Assembly: GCF_947507565.1 (NCBI RefSeq)
Contig: NC_089192.1
Coordinates: forward strand, 186,001 to 250,000
From: Oscarella lobularis
Taxonomy: Eukaryota > Porifera > Homoscleromorpha > Homosclerophorida > Oscarellidae
DNA length: 64,000 nt
Direction: 5' to 3'
Part shown: positions 1 to 12,037 of the stretch, piece after piece
How positions within the stretch are numbered: the stretch's first letter is position 1
How the letters are laid out: every line of letters begins with the position of its first letter
Notes under the pieces: model-generated
What the model saw: only the letters and a program-made list of their open reading frames with translations
What the model was told of the DNA's origin: nothing
Database searches by the model: none
Translations under genes and position numbers: made by a program

Positions 1-20
1 TATGTAATTTTATTCTTAGG

Positions 21-843
21 TTTGCATGTACGGGCGTCACGTGTTCATGGGGTACCATGGCATGGAGGAGAAGTCGCGTGAAGCCATAGACGAAGACGGT
101 TGGCTTCATTCTGGCGACATTGGACACTTTGACAAAGTCACCTAATAAATAAATAAATAAAAATACTAATTCTTATTCTATTTTTAGGATGGCTACTTGT
201 CCATCACAGGAAGAATCAAGGGTTAATTAATTAAATATTAGAATACTCACTCGTATTTAATTATTTAATTTTAGAATTGATTATTACTGCTGGCGGAGAG
301 AACATTGCTCCCGTTCCCATTGAAGACAGTCTCAAGGGTCGTTTGCCATTTGTCAGCAACATCATGCTGATAGGAGACAGAAAGAAATTTCTCTCCTGTC
401 TTATTACACTCAAAGTACGTCACACTCAAAATAAATCTCCTAATTTTTTATTTTTATTTGAGGTTATTATTGATCCTGATACTGCAGCTGCTACAGATGA
501 ATTGCAAGCCGGCGCTCAGCACGCTTTGAGGCAGCTCGGCTGTTCTACTACAAAATGTAGCGAGATCTTGGAGAGTCAGAACGAAGTCGTTTTCAAGGAA
601 ATTCAGAGAGCCATTGATGAATATAATAAGCATGATGCCATATCACGTGCTCAATATATTCAGAAGTGGACTCTCTTGGGAGGGGACTTTACCATTGCAG
701 GAGGAGAATTGGGTACGTGTAAATAATAAAAATTTTAATTTTTTCTATGGAATTTTTTTCTAGGGCCCACTTTGAAGTTGAAGCGTTCTGTCGCGGTGAA
801 GAAATATCAGGAGACAATCGACGCCTTCTATCAGGAATCTTGA
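21..843 (+). CDS. ACSBG2: Long-chain acyl-CoA synthetase, bubblegum type (3' part, truncated by window edge)
   Basis: C-terminal part of an acyl-CoA synthetase of the ACSBG (bubblegum) family, which activates long and very-long-chain fatty acids to CoA esters. Five exons can be joined: about 21-138, 188-222, 274-415, 463-712 and 763-843. They encode the A8-type region [20 protein letters not shown], then [34 protein letters not shown] (the hinge and the family's signature turn), [36 protein letters not shown] and a terminal [14 protein letters not shown]. These blocks are close to vertebrate ACSBG1/2. The AMP-binding core lies to the left of the window. ACSBG1 versus ACSBG2 cannot be decided from this piece; the animal gene may be a single pro-orthologue. 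Introns are 40-60 bp with GT-AG ends. Confidence 0.9.
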
Positions 844-1098
844 ACTGCTATGAACTAATTGGGTTTCTTTTTTTGTTGTTTTTTCTTCTTTGTTTCGTTG
901 TATTGCAGCACGCCTTCTATGCGTGATATGATTAGCGTGAATACGTCATCGCAGCGTAGGAGGAACGGGGACCCATCGAGACCCCCGAACATATGAGATC
1001 CCTTTTAGTTCCCGTTCCCCGCACCCAGTCCCTCGATCACGCATAAAGCCAAGTCCCGCCCGGAACACTACATAATCGTCTTTCACCACGACAGAACA

Positions 1099-1428
1099 AT
1101 GCAGTCACTTGTGGATCTTCTCCTCTCTATCGTACTCCTACCTACGTTATTGTGGGACATCGCTTACTTCGGAATCAGCTATTCTTTTCAGCAGCAGCGA
1201 AACGGCGAGTGGGCGAACCCATCCTTTTCGGCCTTTTGCGACGCGATCGTGACGCCTATAGCGGCGCTGCTACTTCTTCCCACGTTTTTATTCGATTTCT
1301 TCTCGTCGACGCTTCAGCTGTGCGTGCTCGCGATATTTGCCGTCGATTTCGACGTTATCTCGAAGCCCATCGTCTCCGAGCGTCTTTTGAGGGAAGATTT
1401 GGATGCGATCGCGTTGCAGCCGTCTTAA
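1099..1428 (+). CDS. Small hydrophobic membrane protein, unrecognised
   Basis: Single-exon open frame of 109 residues. It starts with a hydrophobic stretch (about residues 4-28, SLVDLLLSIVLLPTLLWDIA) and has a second one at about 45-80 (IVTPIAALLLLPTFLFDFFS followed by LQLCVLAIFAVDF). The two suggest a hairpin or two-pass membrane protein with an acidic soluble tail. It lies about 250 bp after the acyl-CoA synthetase and converges with the PRPP-synthase-like gene. I do not recognise a family. An overlapping 95-residue frame in the next phase is arginine-rich and looks like a shadow. Confidence 0.5.
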   Translation: MQSLVDLLLSIVLLPTLLWDIAYFGISYSFQQQRNGEWANPSFSAFCDAIVTPIAALLLLPTFLFDFFSSTLQLCVLAIFAVDFDVISKPIVSERLLREDLDAIALQPS

Positions 1429-1590
1429 GCAAGCTATAGGACATCGTTAAGAAATAGAATTGTGATTATTTAGCCTGCGATTCACTGACTTTTCTTGCAA
1501 GCACATGACGCACTTGGTTTAGTTATTAGCCAATAAAATTTAGTTAACGTGCGCACCCGAGGCGAGAACATTTTTTGTTTCTACGCGCGG

Positions 1591-2905
1591 CTACGACCTG
1601 AGGTCGTAACCAAGGAGCATATCCGACAAAACATCACTCAAGCTCAAAACTTCAAAAGGATCATGCGCCGCTATGGCAACCGATCCGGGCAACGAATCGG
1701 TCAACCAAAAATGAGACAAACGAAACTCGCTTGTTTTTTCGTTCTCCCATGCAAATCGCCGCCACGATTCGTTAGGAAAAACAGCGTGCGTGACGTAGGC
1801 GCTCACTTTCGTCGCACCCTGACTAAATAACGCCTTGGAGCATTCCCTAAGCGTGCCACCGGTCTGCACGAGATCATCAACTATGATCACGTGACGACCT
1901 GAAGGATTTCCTATATAAAAAAATACACTTACCCGCCTACGTCTTCCTCTTCTATTTTACCATCTTTCACCGAGACGATTTTCTTTGTTCCTTCTCGTCG
2001 TTTTGAGCACGTGATTAATTCGTATCCGTCAAACATTCCATTGAATCGTTTATATGCACCGTCATCGGGAAAGGCTATGCTTACACTACCATGGTCTTCG
2101 AGACGTTTTATTCGACGCAAAAGAAGCGGAATAGCCGTTTCAAGCCTAACACACATATCTATAAGTATTGATCTTTTTTTATTAAGGATTTCCTTACCTG
2201 GGGATGACGCTGTCCGAAAAATAAAAGCGTTCTTGAAGCGCATGTATATCGTATAAGACAACTTGGGCTGGACCCCGTCCAGTTAGGGGTATGGCTGATA
2301 ACATTACAGCCAAAGTCTTCCAAGAAAGGAAATATTTAAGATTTCGATTTAATATTTATTGTGCTGTACTTTTGCTGTTGCTATTTGGCCTTCCGTGTCA
2401 ACTCGTTCCATGGTTCCAGTAGGGAAATACGGGAGTATGAGAGTGAAAGATCTGACTAAATATCTAAAAATAGATATGTGTATAGAAAGTGACGTCACGC
2501 ATTCATCAAACTACCTTGGAAACGCGTATATTACTGATAATTGCTCAAAGATTATTTCTGGTGTTTCAAAATTGGCCAAAAATAGCACTAGAGTTGATTT
2601 ATTGATTTTATAGATCACGTGATCGCCGAGAAATATCTTGCCGTCTTTTCCAGCGCATTCTTTCACCGATTCGATGAAGAGATTGGGCCAGCCGTCTGGG
2701 AAATGGTTCCAGTCGATCGTTCGTCGCAGTTCGATTGATTGGAAGCCGTCCTTTACGAATAGTCGACGAGTGACGCGGCAAAACGTGTGAAATCGGGCTG
2801 CGCACCGAAGTTTTCTTCTTTTGCGTGCTTTCTATGATTCTTTGAGCCAATCTTTCCGTCGATTTGTGACAGAATAGGAGAATGGGGCGAGTAGAGGCAG
2901 ACATG
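1591..2905 (-). CDS. Ribose-phosphate pyrophosphokinase-like protein (plant PRS3/PRS4 type)
   Basis: Homologue of the short, divergent PRPP synthases best known from plants (PRS3/PRS4), which make PRPP from ribose-5-phosphate and ATP for nucleotide synthesis. Reading from ATG at 2905, exons join as [20 protein letters not shown], then [20 protein letters not shown] and [14 protein letters not shown]. Next come [53 protein letters not shown] (the metal-binding DxHxxxxxxYF block), [14 protein letters not shown] and the PRPP-binding loop [19 protein letters not shown]. The C-terminus reads [16 protein letters not shown] and [12 protein letters not shown], with a stop at 1591. The first intron (about 55 bp) is inferred from a frame change. 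The PRPP loop is complete (two Asp, TGGT). Catalytic activity is inferred. Confidence 0.82.
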
Positions 2906-3062
2906 ACTCGTAAATCGACCGGTTTTGACGAGAAACGACCGCTCTGTTCGAAAGCACTAACGCGCGTTACAAAAAAGTTCAATCAATTAATAAACGAACT
3001 CAAATGATTACAAAATTGTGACATGATCGTCTCATTTGTTTAGCTATTCTTAGCTGAAAACA

Positions 3063-3194
3063 ATTATGCTATGAAACACACCGCAATTCGTTGGGAAAAG
3101 TGAATAAGCACAGAAGATACAAAAATTCATTTCTTTTCCATCTTCTGTGCTTATTTACTTTTCCAAAAAAATCTCGCTGTGTCTCATAGCATAA
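3063..3194. repeat. Long imperfect inverted repeat (hairpin or MITE-like)
   Basis: Arms at 3063-3119 and 3138-3194 are reverse complements over about 57 bp with scattered mismatches. Both contain the paired motif CTTCTGTGCTTATT / AATAAGCACAGAAG and outer ends ATTATGCTATGA / CTCATAGCATAAT. The loop is under 20 bp. The element lies between the start of the PRPP-synthase-like gene and the end of the dsRNA-binding protein gene. No clear target-site duplication was seen. Confidence 0.75.
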
Positions 3195-3259
3195 TTCTCC
3201 CCAACGAAGAAAGCCAAACGAGGGCCAAATCTCCCAACAAACAGGAGAAGAAATTAAAG

Positions 3260-4575
3260 CTAAGAATCCATGACCTTATTGAGAATAATTCCTGCAGCAT
3301 TTTCATAAGCTTCCTGTAGAGAATTGCCACTTCCGTATCGCACAATTCCCATAAAATTAACAAGCACAGAAAACGGTTTACCATCAACCTAAAAAATAAA
3401 TAATAATATATTTAGATACTATATTTTTCAATGTATACCTTTGGAAAGGCTTTCTTAGTCAGTTCCAAGCCTTGATCTTGAGCCAACTGACTCAAGGTCT
3501 CCAAAAAAGACGAAGCGGCAGCTGGCGGACTTTCCTGAGCAACGGATACAGCTAGAGGCAGAGCTGACGTTTCCTTTTCCTGCATCACAACTCTTTCTCC
3601 CACTTCCTCCTCTCGTTTCCCCGCCTCCACTTTCACTTTCCCTTTCAATATGTCATCCAAGGCCACTTGTGCAACGCTGCTCTTCGCCTCTTTCTTACTG
3701 CGAGCGCAAGCCGTGTAGACTTTATCGAGCACTTTCACTTCCATTCGAAACGTGGGCAAGTGAGAGGGACCCGTTGCAGAGACGAGAGCATATACCGGAA
3801 GTGGTTTCTGCAAACGAGCCATATGCTCTTGAAGCAGAGCCACGGGATGACCCTAAGAAATCATACGCTTATACTCACTTTAATTAATTAATTAATTAAT
3901 TTTGATTATTTATTTTACAGCTTTGTTTTCCGCTTGCACTGGCGTAGGATTCTCTAAGGGTTTTGGAGCTGTGACATCTTCCTTAGGTTTCTCTATTTTA
4001 TTTCCATCTGAAAAGGTGGCAGGTCTGTGATGACTTAGGCCAGCTGAAGAAAACCGAGATGACAATGCATTTACACTGTCTTGACCATTCATTGTCACAT
4101 AAGCTGGTGGGGGAGGAGTAGGAGTAGGGAAACTTTGAGGAGGAGGAGGAGTATAACTTGGCACAAATTCAGGAGCAAAGGGACTTGGGACATAATCATG
4201 ATAGTACCCAAAACCTGGTGGTGGAGGCGGTGGTTCCTTGTAAAAATACGTGGCGTGCATTGAAGGTGCTGTCGGATCACGTGACACAGGCAAAGAGCTT
4301 TCAAAAGAAGCTGGTGTCATCAGCTTCATTTGGTCAGATGACTGCGATGAACGAGAAGATCGAACGTCTGACAGTCGCTGTTTTGCTCTTTGCATATCGG
4401 GATCCGGAGATGCATTATATGTCGAACGTTCTCCGCGTTTCTCGGATGAATGCCAATGTGTAGAATTGACAAACGTTCTCGATGAGCCTCTTGACTTAGA
4501 AAAATTTTGGCCTCGGCGCCTTGGTGGAGGGACGTACTTTCTAGAAGAACGCCAATTTGCATCTGAATCGGCCAT
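3260..4575 (-). CDS. Double-stranded-RNA-binding protein with proline-rich N-terminus
   Basis: Three exons: about 4575-3918, 3853-3440 and 3390-3260. The first encodes a low-complexity arm of about 220 residues rich in Arg/Ser and then proline (PPPPPPGFGYYHDYVPSPFA, TPPPPQSFPTPTPPPP). The second carries a dsRBD: GHPVALLQEHMARLQKPLPV, then YALVSATGPSHLPTFRMEVK and VYTACARSKKEAKSSVAQVA, with the KKxAK helix-2 motif that contacts RNA. After an acidic linker, a short third exon gives VDGKPFSVLVNFMGIVRYGS and a helix ending ILNKVMDS. This may be a second, divergent fold. The orthologue is not clear; NF90/ILF3- and CDKN2AIP-like proteins are alternatives. It starts divergently about 330 bp from the next gene. 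Confidence 0.72.
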
Positions 4576-4908
4576 CGTAGTCTAAAAAATGACTATTTTA
4601 GACCGTGTTCCCCGAAGGGAGCCCCTCTTTCGAAAGTTTACAAGATCGATAGGTAGACTGATTAAAAGTGCGTTAAAAATACTCACAGCTCGATCGAGGC
4701 AGCCGTTTCGATTCTACGGCTTTTTTTCGACGAGCGACCGTTCTCCCCTTCTTTCTCTAGGGCGAGGAAGTCTAGCGTGCTTGATGCACTTTGTACGGGG
4801 ATTGCAAATCGCCACGGTGACAAAAGAAACGCTTTGGGCGTCCCGTATTCTGCATCGACCTTCGTTCTCTTCGTCACGTTTTCTGCTCAATTTGACCTAC
4901 CAAACCAT

Positions 4909-5356
4909 GACAGAACAGCCTCGACATTCGAATAGCGCTTACAGAGCGTGCGACGTAGTTCGTCAGGACACGATTTGGAAAAAAGCCGTTCACCGCGAAG
5001 CGCGATCGGCTAGAAAATGGTAAGAAAACACGCAAACGCACAACGCACGTCAAAAAACAACGTTAGTAGTTAGACAATATTTTCACATACGGGGGCCAGT
5101 CATTTGTGTCTTTTTTCGAAGGCGAGAGAACTGGTCGTTCTTGACTGAATACGATTCGAAAGGGCAAAGGAAGAAAACGCCTCCGAAACCAGAAAACTTG
5201 ACGTATTACAACACGAACAAGGTACCCGTGACGACCTCGAAACAAATTGGGAATCGAGTCGACAGTCCCCTAAATCGAACAGTAAAACAGCTAGAATTGA
5301 GTATGGCTAAACCGAGTCAAAAAAGCGATCTAAAAACGGCGTTTGCGTACATATAG
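4909..5356 (+). CDS. CIMIP5: Ciliary microtubule inner protein, C2orf50/CIMIP5-like
   Basis: Two exons (about 4909-5023 and about 5130-5356). Exon 1 ends YRACDVVRQDTIWKKAVHRE and ARSARKW. Exon 2 continues NWSFLTEYDSKGQRKKTPPK, then NKVPVTTSKQIGNRVDSPLN, and closes after LKTAFAYI. The order (V)xQDxxW...EARxxKxW...NWSFLxxYDxxGxxK...xVPxTxxQxxGxRxDxPL matches human C2orf50/CIMIP5 as I remember it, a protein of the lumen of ciliary doublet microtubules. The acceptor at about 5129 is inferred from where homology begins. A longer open frame upstream (from 4589) is in phase but poorly conserved, so I start at the Met near 4909. Confidence 0.65.
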
Positions 5357-5500
5357 ATCGAGACAGACAGAATTGATTATTCATTTTCAAACTTTTCCAC
5401 CCAAATTGATGCCCTAATTATTCTAATTTCTGTAAATAAAGACTCAAAAGAAAGAAAAGTCCCTCTAACTAGCGCGCTGTACGACCACGCCCCCATTCTT

Positions 5501-6034
5501 TCAATGAACGGTCGCGGCCGAAGCGATATTCTTTCGCGATTGCTCGAGAAAAGCTCGAGCGTCTTTGAAATCGTTTCTAAGCGCGACGGCGCTCTCTAAA
5601 TCGTCCGCGGCGCATTCGAATCGCCCTAGACAAGATTCATTCATCGGGAAAAAAGCAAATATGAGCATGCGCGACGTTCTTTTCTTTCACGCACCCATTC
5701 GATAGTGAATTTGACCGCGATTGTAGAAGGCGATGGCCAGATCGCGATCGTAAACAAGCGCTTCGGTGTAATCGGCGATCGCCTCGTTGAAATCGACGCT
5801 CAAATACTTCAAATGACCCCGATTATTGTAGGCTAGGGCGAGACGCTGTCTCAGCGTGACGCGATCGAGAGAAATCGAGTCAAGCGGGCCCGTTTGAGCC
5901 CCTTCCTTCGAATCCGCTTTCTTTAGGACGGCAATGCAGTGGACTATACATTCCGTGTACTTCGCAATCGCTTCCTTTTCGAGACCCAAGTCGGCAAGGC
6001 TCTTCGCTTTCTCGAACGCGTCCATGTGCTTCAC
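5501..6034 (-). CDS. TTC32: Tetratricopeptide repeat protein 32
   Basis: Two exons (6034 to about 5699, then about 5640 to 5501). The protein begins with a TPR-type helix pair (AFEKAKSLADLGLEKEAIAK). It then has two clear TPR blocks, LALAYNNRGHLKYLSVDFNE and LAIAFYNRGQIHYRMGRFEC, and a last helix ending KNIASAATVH. The YNNRG and YNRG blocks and the total length of about 150 residues match vertebrate TTC32. Molecular function is unknown beyond a likely protein-interaction role. The 3' end converges with the ciliary gene to the left. Confidence 0.82.
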
Positions 6035-6148
6035 TTGGATCTATCCGGGTTTAGATAGGCCCTCTTACGTCATGCGGTCAGCGCGCTAATCAACACAATA
6101 AATTCCACACAAAAGAAAACATGATTAGTAGTAGTCACGTGGTTATTT

Positions 6149-9100
6149 TTAACTCGTGTCCATTGCCTCCGTGCCCGCCGACGCAACGTCCTGCTGAATC
6201 GCCGAAAACATGGCCAACGTGTCGGGATGCGATTTGACATAGGCCAAAAATTCATTCAGCGTCGGATTTTTATCTAAAATAAGATTAATATGTAGAAAAT
6301 AGGTCTGCACGTATTACGTACCGCTATCCGGGATTGTCATCAAAGCGGCAACAGCTCTCATTGCTGATCGCTTCAATTCGTCCTGTTTTTCAAATTCCTG
6401 CTTCACGGCATTCGATTTCACCTTCGTTTGAATCGTCGACAACAAGGGCGCAACCAACGTATCAAGACCTTAGAGAAAAAACATAAGAAAAAGTCTTTAA
6501 TTAATTAATTAATTAATTAATTAATTAACTGACGTTGTAGCACGGCATTAGGAGCGAGAGAAGAAAGACGAACTAGCATCAAATACGTCAACATCTACGA
6601 GAAAATATAGCTAATAAAATTAATCGTATTATCAAAGCGTTTACCTTTATGTCATAGTGATCTTTCAGACCGCTTTCCACGTGACTCAAAAATTCGAAAA
6701 TGTCTAAACGCTCCAAGCAGGAATCAAGCAAAGTGTACATACACTCAAAGGCAGCCTAAACGAGAAAAATCATAAGGAAAACACAGGTTAAAATAATCAA
6801 TACCTTTCTTATATCCAACCCATCATCAACTGTATGTTTAAATGGACCCATTTCCACTTCACGTATCAATTCTTCCCTGACTGCCGTTTCGCGGTACAAA
6901 TGTGGCAATACTTCTTGTAGCAAGTCGCGAATCAAAATCGGTTTATTGTGAGCCGCTGAATTGAACGTAACAAGCGCAACGCGTCGAACATTCTAATGCC
7001 ACCCCCAAAAAATAAAGAAAAAACATTGTAGCAGGAAAAAACATACCAAATCCGTATCCTGCAACGTCCCAAGAAATTGTCCAATAGAAGCCTTGAGCAG
7101 AGCATCGATGGAAAGCGGCTACAAAAAAAATAAAATACATAATCCTTAATTAATATTTTTTTACTTGATCTGATATCGTAAATTTGATTGCCGTCACGAC
7201 TGTGCTACGTGAATAAGCGGAACTCGACGTGAGCATCGCTTGGAGTTTGGGTAGCAACTCGGACGGATTTATAAGTGTCAGTTTTCCCAGGCATTCGGCT
7301 ACAACGTTTCGCGTTCCTTCTTCGCTACTCTCGCAATGCTTAAACAGCAATTCCCTAAGAGAAAAAAACGATGCTATTCAATATCAATAATCAATAGATT
7401 ATATATACCAAATGTTTGCTACAAAAGGTTTGAATTTTGCAACAGCTTCCGAGCTCAATGATTGTCTCGATATGACTTCTTTGAGAGAGTGTAGCAATAG
7501 GTATTGACGTTTCGGTTGCGTCTCGATTTTTTGCAATAGAAACGGGAGAAAAGCCTCTAAGTTGCCCGAGCTTATATTGCCTTAAAATCACACATAAAAT
7601 ATGAATTTTGTAAATTATATTAATTTACCTAAAGCATTTGATGCCGCCGATTTGATATCTTCTGACGGATGAGAAAATGATTCTTCAATGACCAAGAGCA
7701 AATCCGAGCGACCGCTCAAGTCACTGGTACAAAAATTAAATACGTATGAAACCCTAGAAATATTTATATTACATGTCTTTTCCGATTTCTCCCAGAGTGA
7801 GAAGAGAGTGGAGTCTCATTGCATCCGAAGTACCAGACAACTAAGGTAACCTCACAGGCTCTAATCGAATATAGAATCAATAAAATTTACCTTCACGTTT
7901 TCTATTAATTCTGACACAAGTTTCTCGCCCTCTCCAGGGCAAGTGACGCAAAGAACAGCAGTACATTTCGCAATAGAATGAAAAGCCTCAAAAAGAAAAA
8001 AATAAATATTCGCGTAAATAGTTAAAATATCAATAATTTCGTTTCAATATTCGGGCCAGTGTACTTTGCGCCAAAAATTCTTTTAATTAAGTGACGTGGT
8101 TACAACTTATGTGGGCGTGGTCATTTAATTTAAATCAATCATTAATTCTAGGCTCTATTCTCATAGGATTTATTACCTGTCTGTGGACGCCAAAGGAAAA
8201 GGCACCTGTTGGACTTTGAGGGACCGGATTCTGTATGAGCTGAGTCAAATCCTAAAGAAACATTCCTAATATCAAATTCATTTATTTATCTATTTGTTTT
8301 GCCTGTAGCAGTTCAGTAAACCCTAGTCCTTCTAAGCCAATTCCCACCAAAACTCTCAAAAAATTAAGAAGAGCGTGTAGAGCCCCTCCTGTAAGAAAAA
8401 ATTATAAAATTCAATAAAATTAAGATTTTCACCTTGAAGGAGAGGCGATTTGAGAATTGAAACAATAGCCGGAAACACTCCCTTACGAACCGGAACCATA
8501 GTAGCAGAATTAACGAGTGCCATAGTCGTGAGAAGACCAAACGTAAGCTAGCAAGGTCCCCATTGGATACAGTGACCTTTCTACCTATATATTTTCATAC
8601 CTGAGACACGTGGAGATCGTTTTCGCTGATCAAGGGCGGAATCTCTTCCAAAACTTGAAGAAAACAGTCTCCGGCAAGTTGAGAGCCTAAAAATAATTAG
8701 TAAAAATACTAATACGAAAATCTTTATTACCATAATTAGCCAGGAGAGTAGTGAGCAATTCCAGAGTAGCAAGTTTAAGAGCGCGATTGCTTTTGCGCAG
8801 AAACGAAGCCAATAGAGGCACAGAAGAACTCTAATAAAGAACATAGTACACTATGCTACATTTTCAGATGTTTTTTCTACCAAAACTGACGTCAAATCCA
8901 ATCTAAGTGGAGAGCTAAAAAATTAAATAAATCAATAATTCGAGATTGATGTAAGGGTGATGGGACGAACCTAGCTATCATGCTAAGTGCTTTTACTGCA
9001 GCCAATCGCGTTATTTCATTATGTAGCCTATCCAAAAAGACGGGCAAACAGACGCCCAATTGGAGACCCAATAGGTCCCCAACATTCGTCAATATTTGAC

Positions 9101-11661
9101 CCCTTATAAATAAGCGTGAAGGATAAATCAATAGGATTAAGAATGATTTTATTTTACATGCAAGCAATGGCTCTTTCTTTCACTTCCTGGTCAATGTCGG
9201 CGGCTCGGAGTCGAGCGAATGTGCATTCGTAAAGAGGCCCCACAAACGGTTGAAAATCAAAAGTCGACGGATGATCTAATAAGGCTAATAATATCAAAAA
9301 TTAACAAATAATTTTAGAACTTTCTACCGAGTGGTCGGATCACTTTGACTAAATTTTTGGCAACAAAAAGAGCCTCTGACGTAATTTTGTAGAAAGGATC
9401 TTTCACAGCACTAACAACGCACTTGGGAAAGAAAGAAAAAATAAATTTCCCCCTGAATCTCCTATATGTATCCTTATTTATTTATTTATTTATTTATACG
9501 GGAATAAGCGTGTGTATGTGAGGATGGAAGACGGGCGGCGGAAGTTTCGTCACCAAGACATTGAGAAAAGACAGTGTATCAATTCTCATGTTGGACGTCG
9601 AGCTTTTATCTCTAAAATCAATAAATCAATAGTGTTTAATACCAAACAATATCTTTTTCAATTTTTACCGAAGTGAGAATTGAATTCCGGGTATGATGGA
9701 CGACACGTGATCGCTCAAAGCCATTGGCAACACGTTGACAACCTGAGTCAACAAAGTGAAACAACCCTAAACAGAAAACACATAATTAAAAATTCAAAAT
9801 AATCAATAACCTATACCTGTCTTGTCTTGACACTTTTCTCTGCAAGTTGCTTATGCAAAGCCTTCACTATCATCGGCGTTTGACTTTGAAGCAGAGCCAA
9901 AGGACTATACACACACATTTTATATGAAAAATTAATTAATTATTATTTCTTGCCTCGTTTCCGGGATTTGTTCTATGTCAGCTGGCTGCGCCGCTACAAT
10001 TTTCTTCGTGAGTTGTAGGAGAGCATTGTAGGCTGCAAAAATATTCGCTTTCACATTCTCTTCTCGTTCTAATACACCCCAAGTATCAATACTATTTAAT
10101 CCGTATCCAAACACTATATACCCTTGAAGGTGGATATGAGTTTTGGTGAGACGATCTTGTAGAGATCGGTTAATATTTCTGGCCGGCTGCCAAGTACGGA
10201 GGACAAGCATTTAGCGGAAGCGCGCCGGACTTTCCAGCTCATGTCGTCATCATCACTGTAATCGTCATCCTCTTCTCTGGGGATAAGAAAATCAATAGTT
10301 AAATAACTTGACCACGTGCTTGGTACTCTTCTTCTTCTTGATCTTCGGTTTCCATGGCTTCCACGTCGTCATCCGACTCGTAATTGTAATTGGGATCGTA
10401 CGTGATAAGCCCCAAGCAAATTTCAATAATCTAAAAAATTAAATTAATTAATTAAAGGAGAAAAAACGCACGTAGTTTGCCTTTGGAATGTATGACGTCA
10501 CTTCCTTCGGACAACGACTCACAAACGCCTCAAGAGCCTTTTTAAAAAAATTTCAAAAATCAATAATTCGTATTATATTAATTAAAATTTACGTGAAGAC
10601 AATGCTCCCTCAATTCATCGTCATCATCCGCGTCACAATACTTGATCACGTGAGGAAACACGTCAACTAAATATTTCCCCATTCGATGTCCAGCAGCTCG
10701 ACTTCAAAAAAATAAATTAATTAATATTTATTAATAGGCTTTTTTACCTTATAGAAGCGACGCATTGTATATAAGTTCTCGTTGTCGATCTCTGACTTCC
10801 CTCCTCGCTCAACGTCCCCAATAAATGATCCACAAGCTCGCCAAACAGCGCAGCAGACGAACTATGCACAAGGTGACCTAAAAATAAATAAAATATATTT
10901 ATCCTATATTTATCTTATATTATTACTCAATGCTATAATGGCTCTCTTTCTCACGGCCATTCGAGCGCTCGTCAATTGAGGCACAAGCGCTCCTTGGACA
11001 GCGGCGTGAAACGAGTGCAACAAACCGCCGAATTTCGCTAATAAATCACCCAATATTTCCAACGCTTCTAACTGCACCGTGACGTCATCGCTCTTCACGA
11101 CTGTATTGGTTAGTTTGCTTGTGACGCGACGACAGATATTGGCGGCCAATGGGGAGGCAGTCGAGGAGGAGGAGGAGGAAGTGGAGGTGGCTGCGGCTCC
11201 AGGCATTTCTCCAATCACTGTCTTGAGACCTATGCTGGAAATGTCCCGTAGCTGCTCTTTGCCTGAGACCATGTTGGCACATAGTGTATCAACTATGAAT
11301 TCCACTTGAGTTTCTTTCACTTTTCCCACAAGGGGACCCAAACTGGTCACGTGGTTTATGTGTGTGTGTGCGGGGTTTTTTTCGATTTTTTTCTTACCAT
11401 CGGACGGCTAGGTTTTGGACTTCGCCGTTTTTGTCGTCGAGAAGGCGAAGGAGCATTTGCACGATTTGGCGTTCACTGTCGTCGTCGAGTTTGATGCTGT
11501 CTCTTTGCAATTCGCTCATCAGATCGTTCGTCGCCATGAAACGGAAGTCCTTGTCGGCGGACTTCATCTGCGAGACGAAGATACCTACAAGGGGGCCCCG
11601 CTTTCGGAAATGAATAAACGAAAACCTTTTCGAGCAAAGATGAAACGTGGTAGTGAGACAT
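6149..11661 (-). CDS. CAND1: Cullin-associated NEDD8-dissociated protein 1
   Basis: Large HEAT-repeat protein that binds unneddylated cullin-RBX1 and exchanges F-box substrate receptors. The start at 11661 gives [12 protein letters not shown], followed by the family's near-invariant N-terminus: [40 protein letters not shown] and [20 protein letters not shown]. Then come [20 protein letters not shown] and [22 protein letters not shown] blocks such as [20 protein letters not shown] follow through about 20 or more short exons. The last exon reads [20 protein letters not shown] and ends EAMDTS, as in human CAND1 (ESMDTS). Introns are mostly 45-70 bp with TAATTAA runs. The N-terminal HEAT region carries an extra Ser/Thr-rich loop ([11 protein letters not shown]). 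A bit over 5.5 kb for about 1,200 codons shows how compact the locus is. Confidence 0.93.
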
Positions 11662-12037
11662 GACCTGTGGAATCCTCAATCTAGAGAGCTGAGCGAGACG
11701 GTGTGCAGCTTATAATCCGGGACCCCTGAATTCCACCTCAGCCCTCCGCCCTCAGCTAAATTTGATTTTATGGTGACTGCAACAGCCGTGTTCTACTTCA
11801 CATAATTGAAAGTACTCGCGATCCCGCTTCGGAAACAATTAGAGAGCCCAGCCTTTTTGAGCAAAGAGACTAATGAATGAACAAGCCAAATTTCAACAGA
11901 TTGACCACTAGCGACTTTCATTTATTAGGCTCGAACTTGAACCCCGTTCTCGAGAAAGGAAGAACCCTGCGAAGGAAGAAACGCAAAATATCCGGGATGA
12001 TGAGAATCATCCAGGGACTTCTGAGCCGAGTTTAGTC
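11662..12037. other. Intergenic, divergent promoter region CAND1 / ROCO GTPase
   Basis: No convincing coding sequence. It holds the 5' flanks of CAND1 (minus strand) and the Roc-COR gene (plus strand). A phrase of about 35 bp (around 11780-11815, GTTCTACTTCACATAATTG) recurs, slightly changed, at about 15355-15375 ahead of INPP5F. It may therefore be a shared promoter-proximal element or an old duplication. A short 5' untranslated exon for the GTPase is possible near 11930-12030. Confidence 0.4.

Noticed and set aside
1152-1439. 95-codon Arg-rich frame overlapping the small membrane protein
   Set aside because: Shifted frame of the hydrophobic protein without features of its own.
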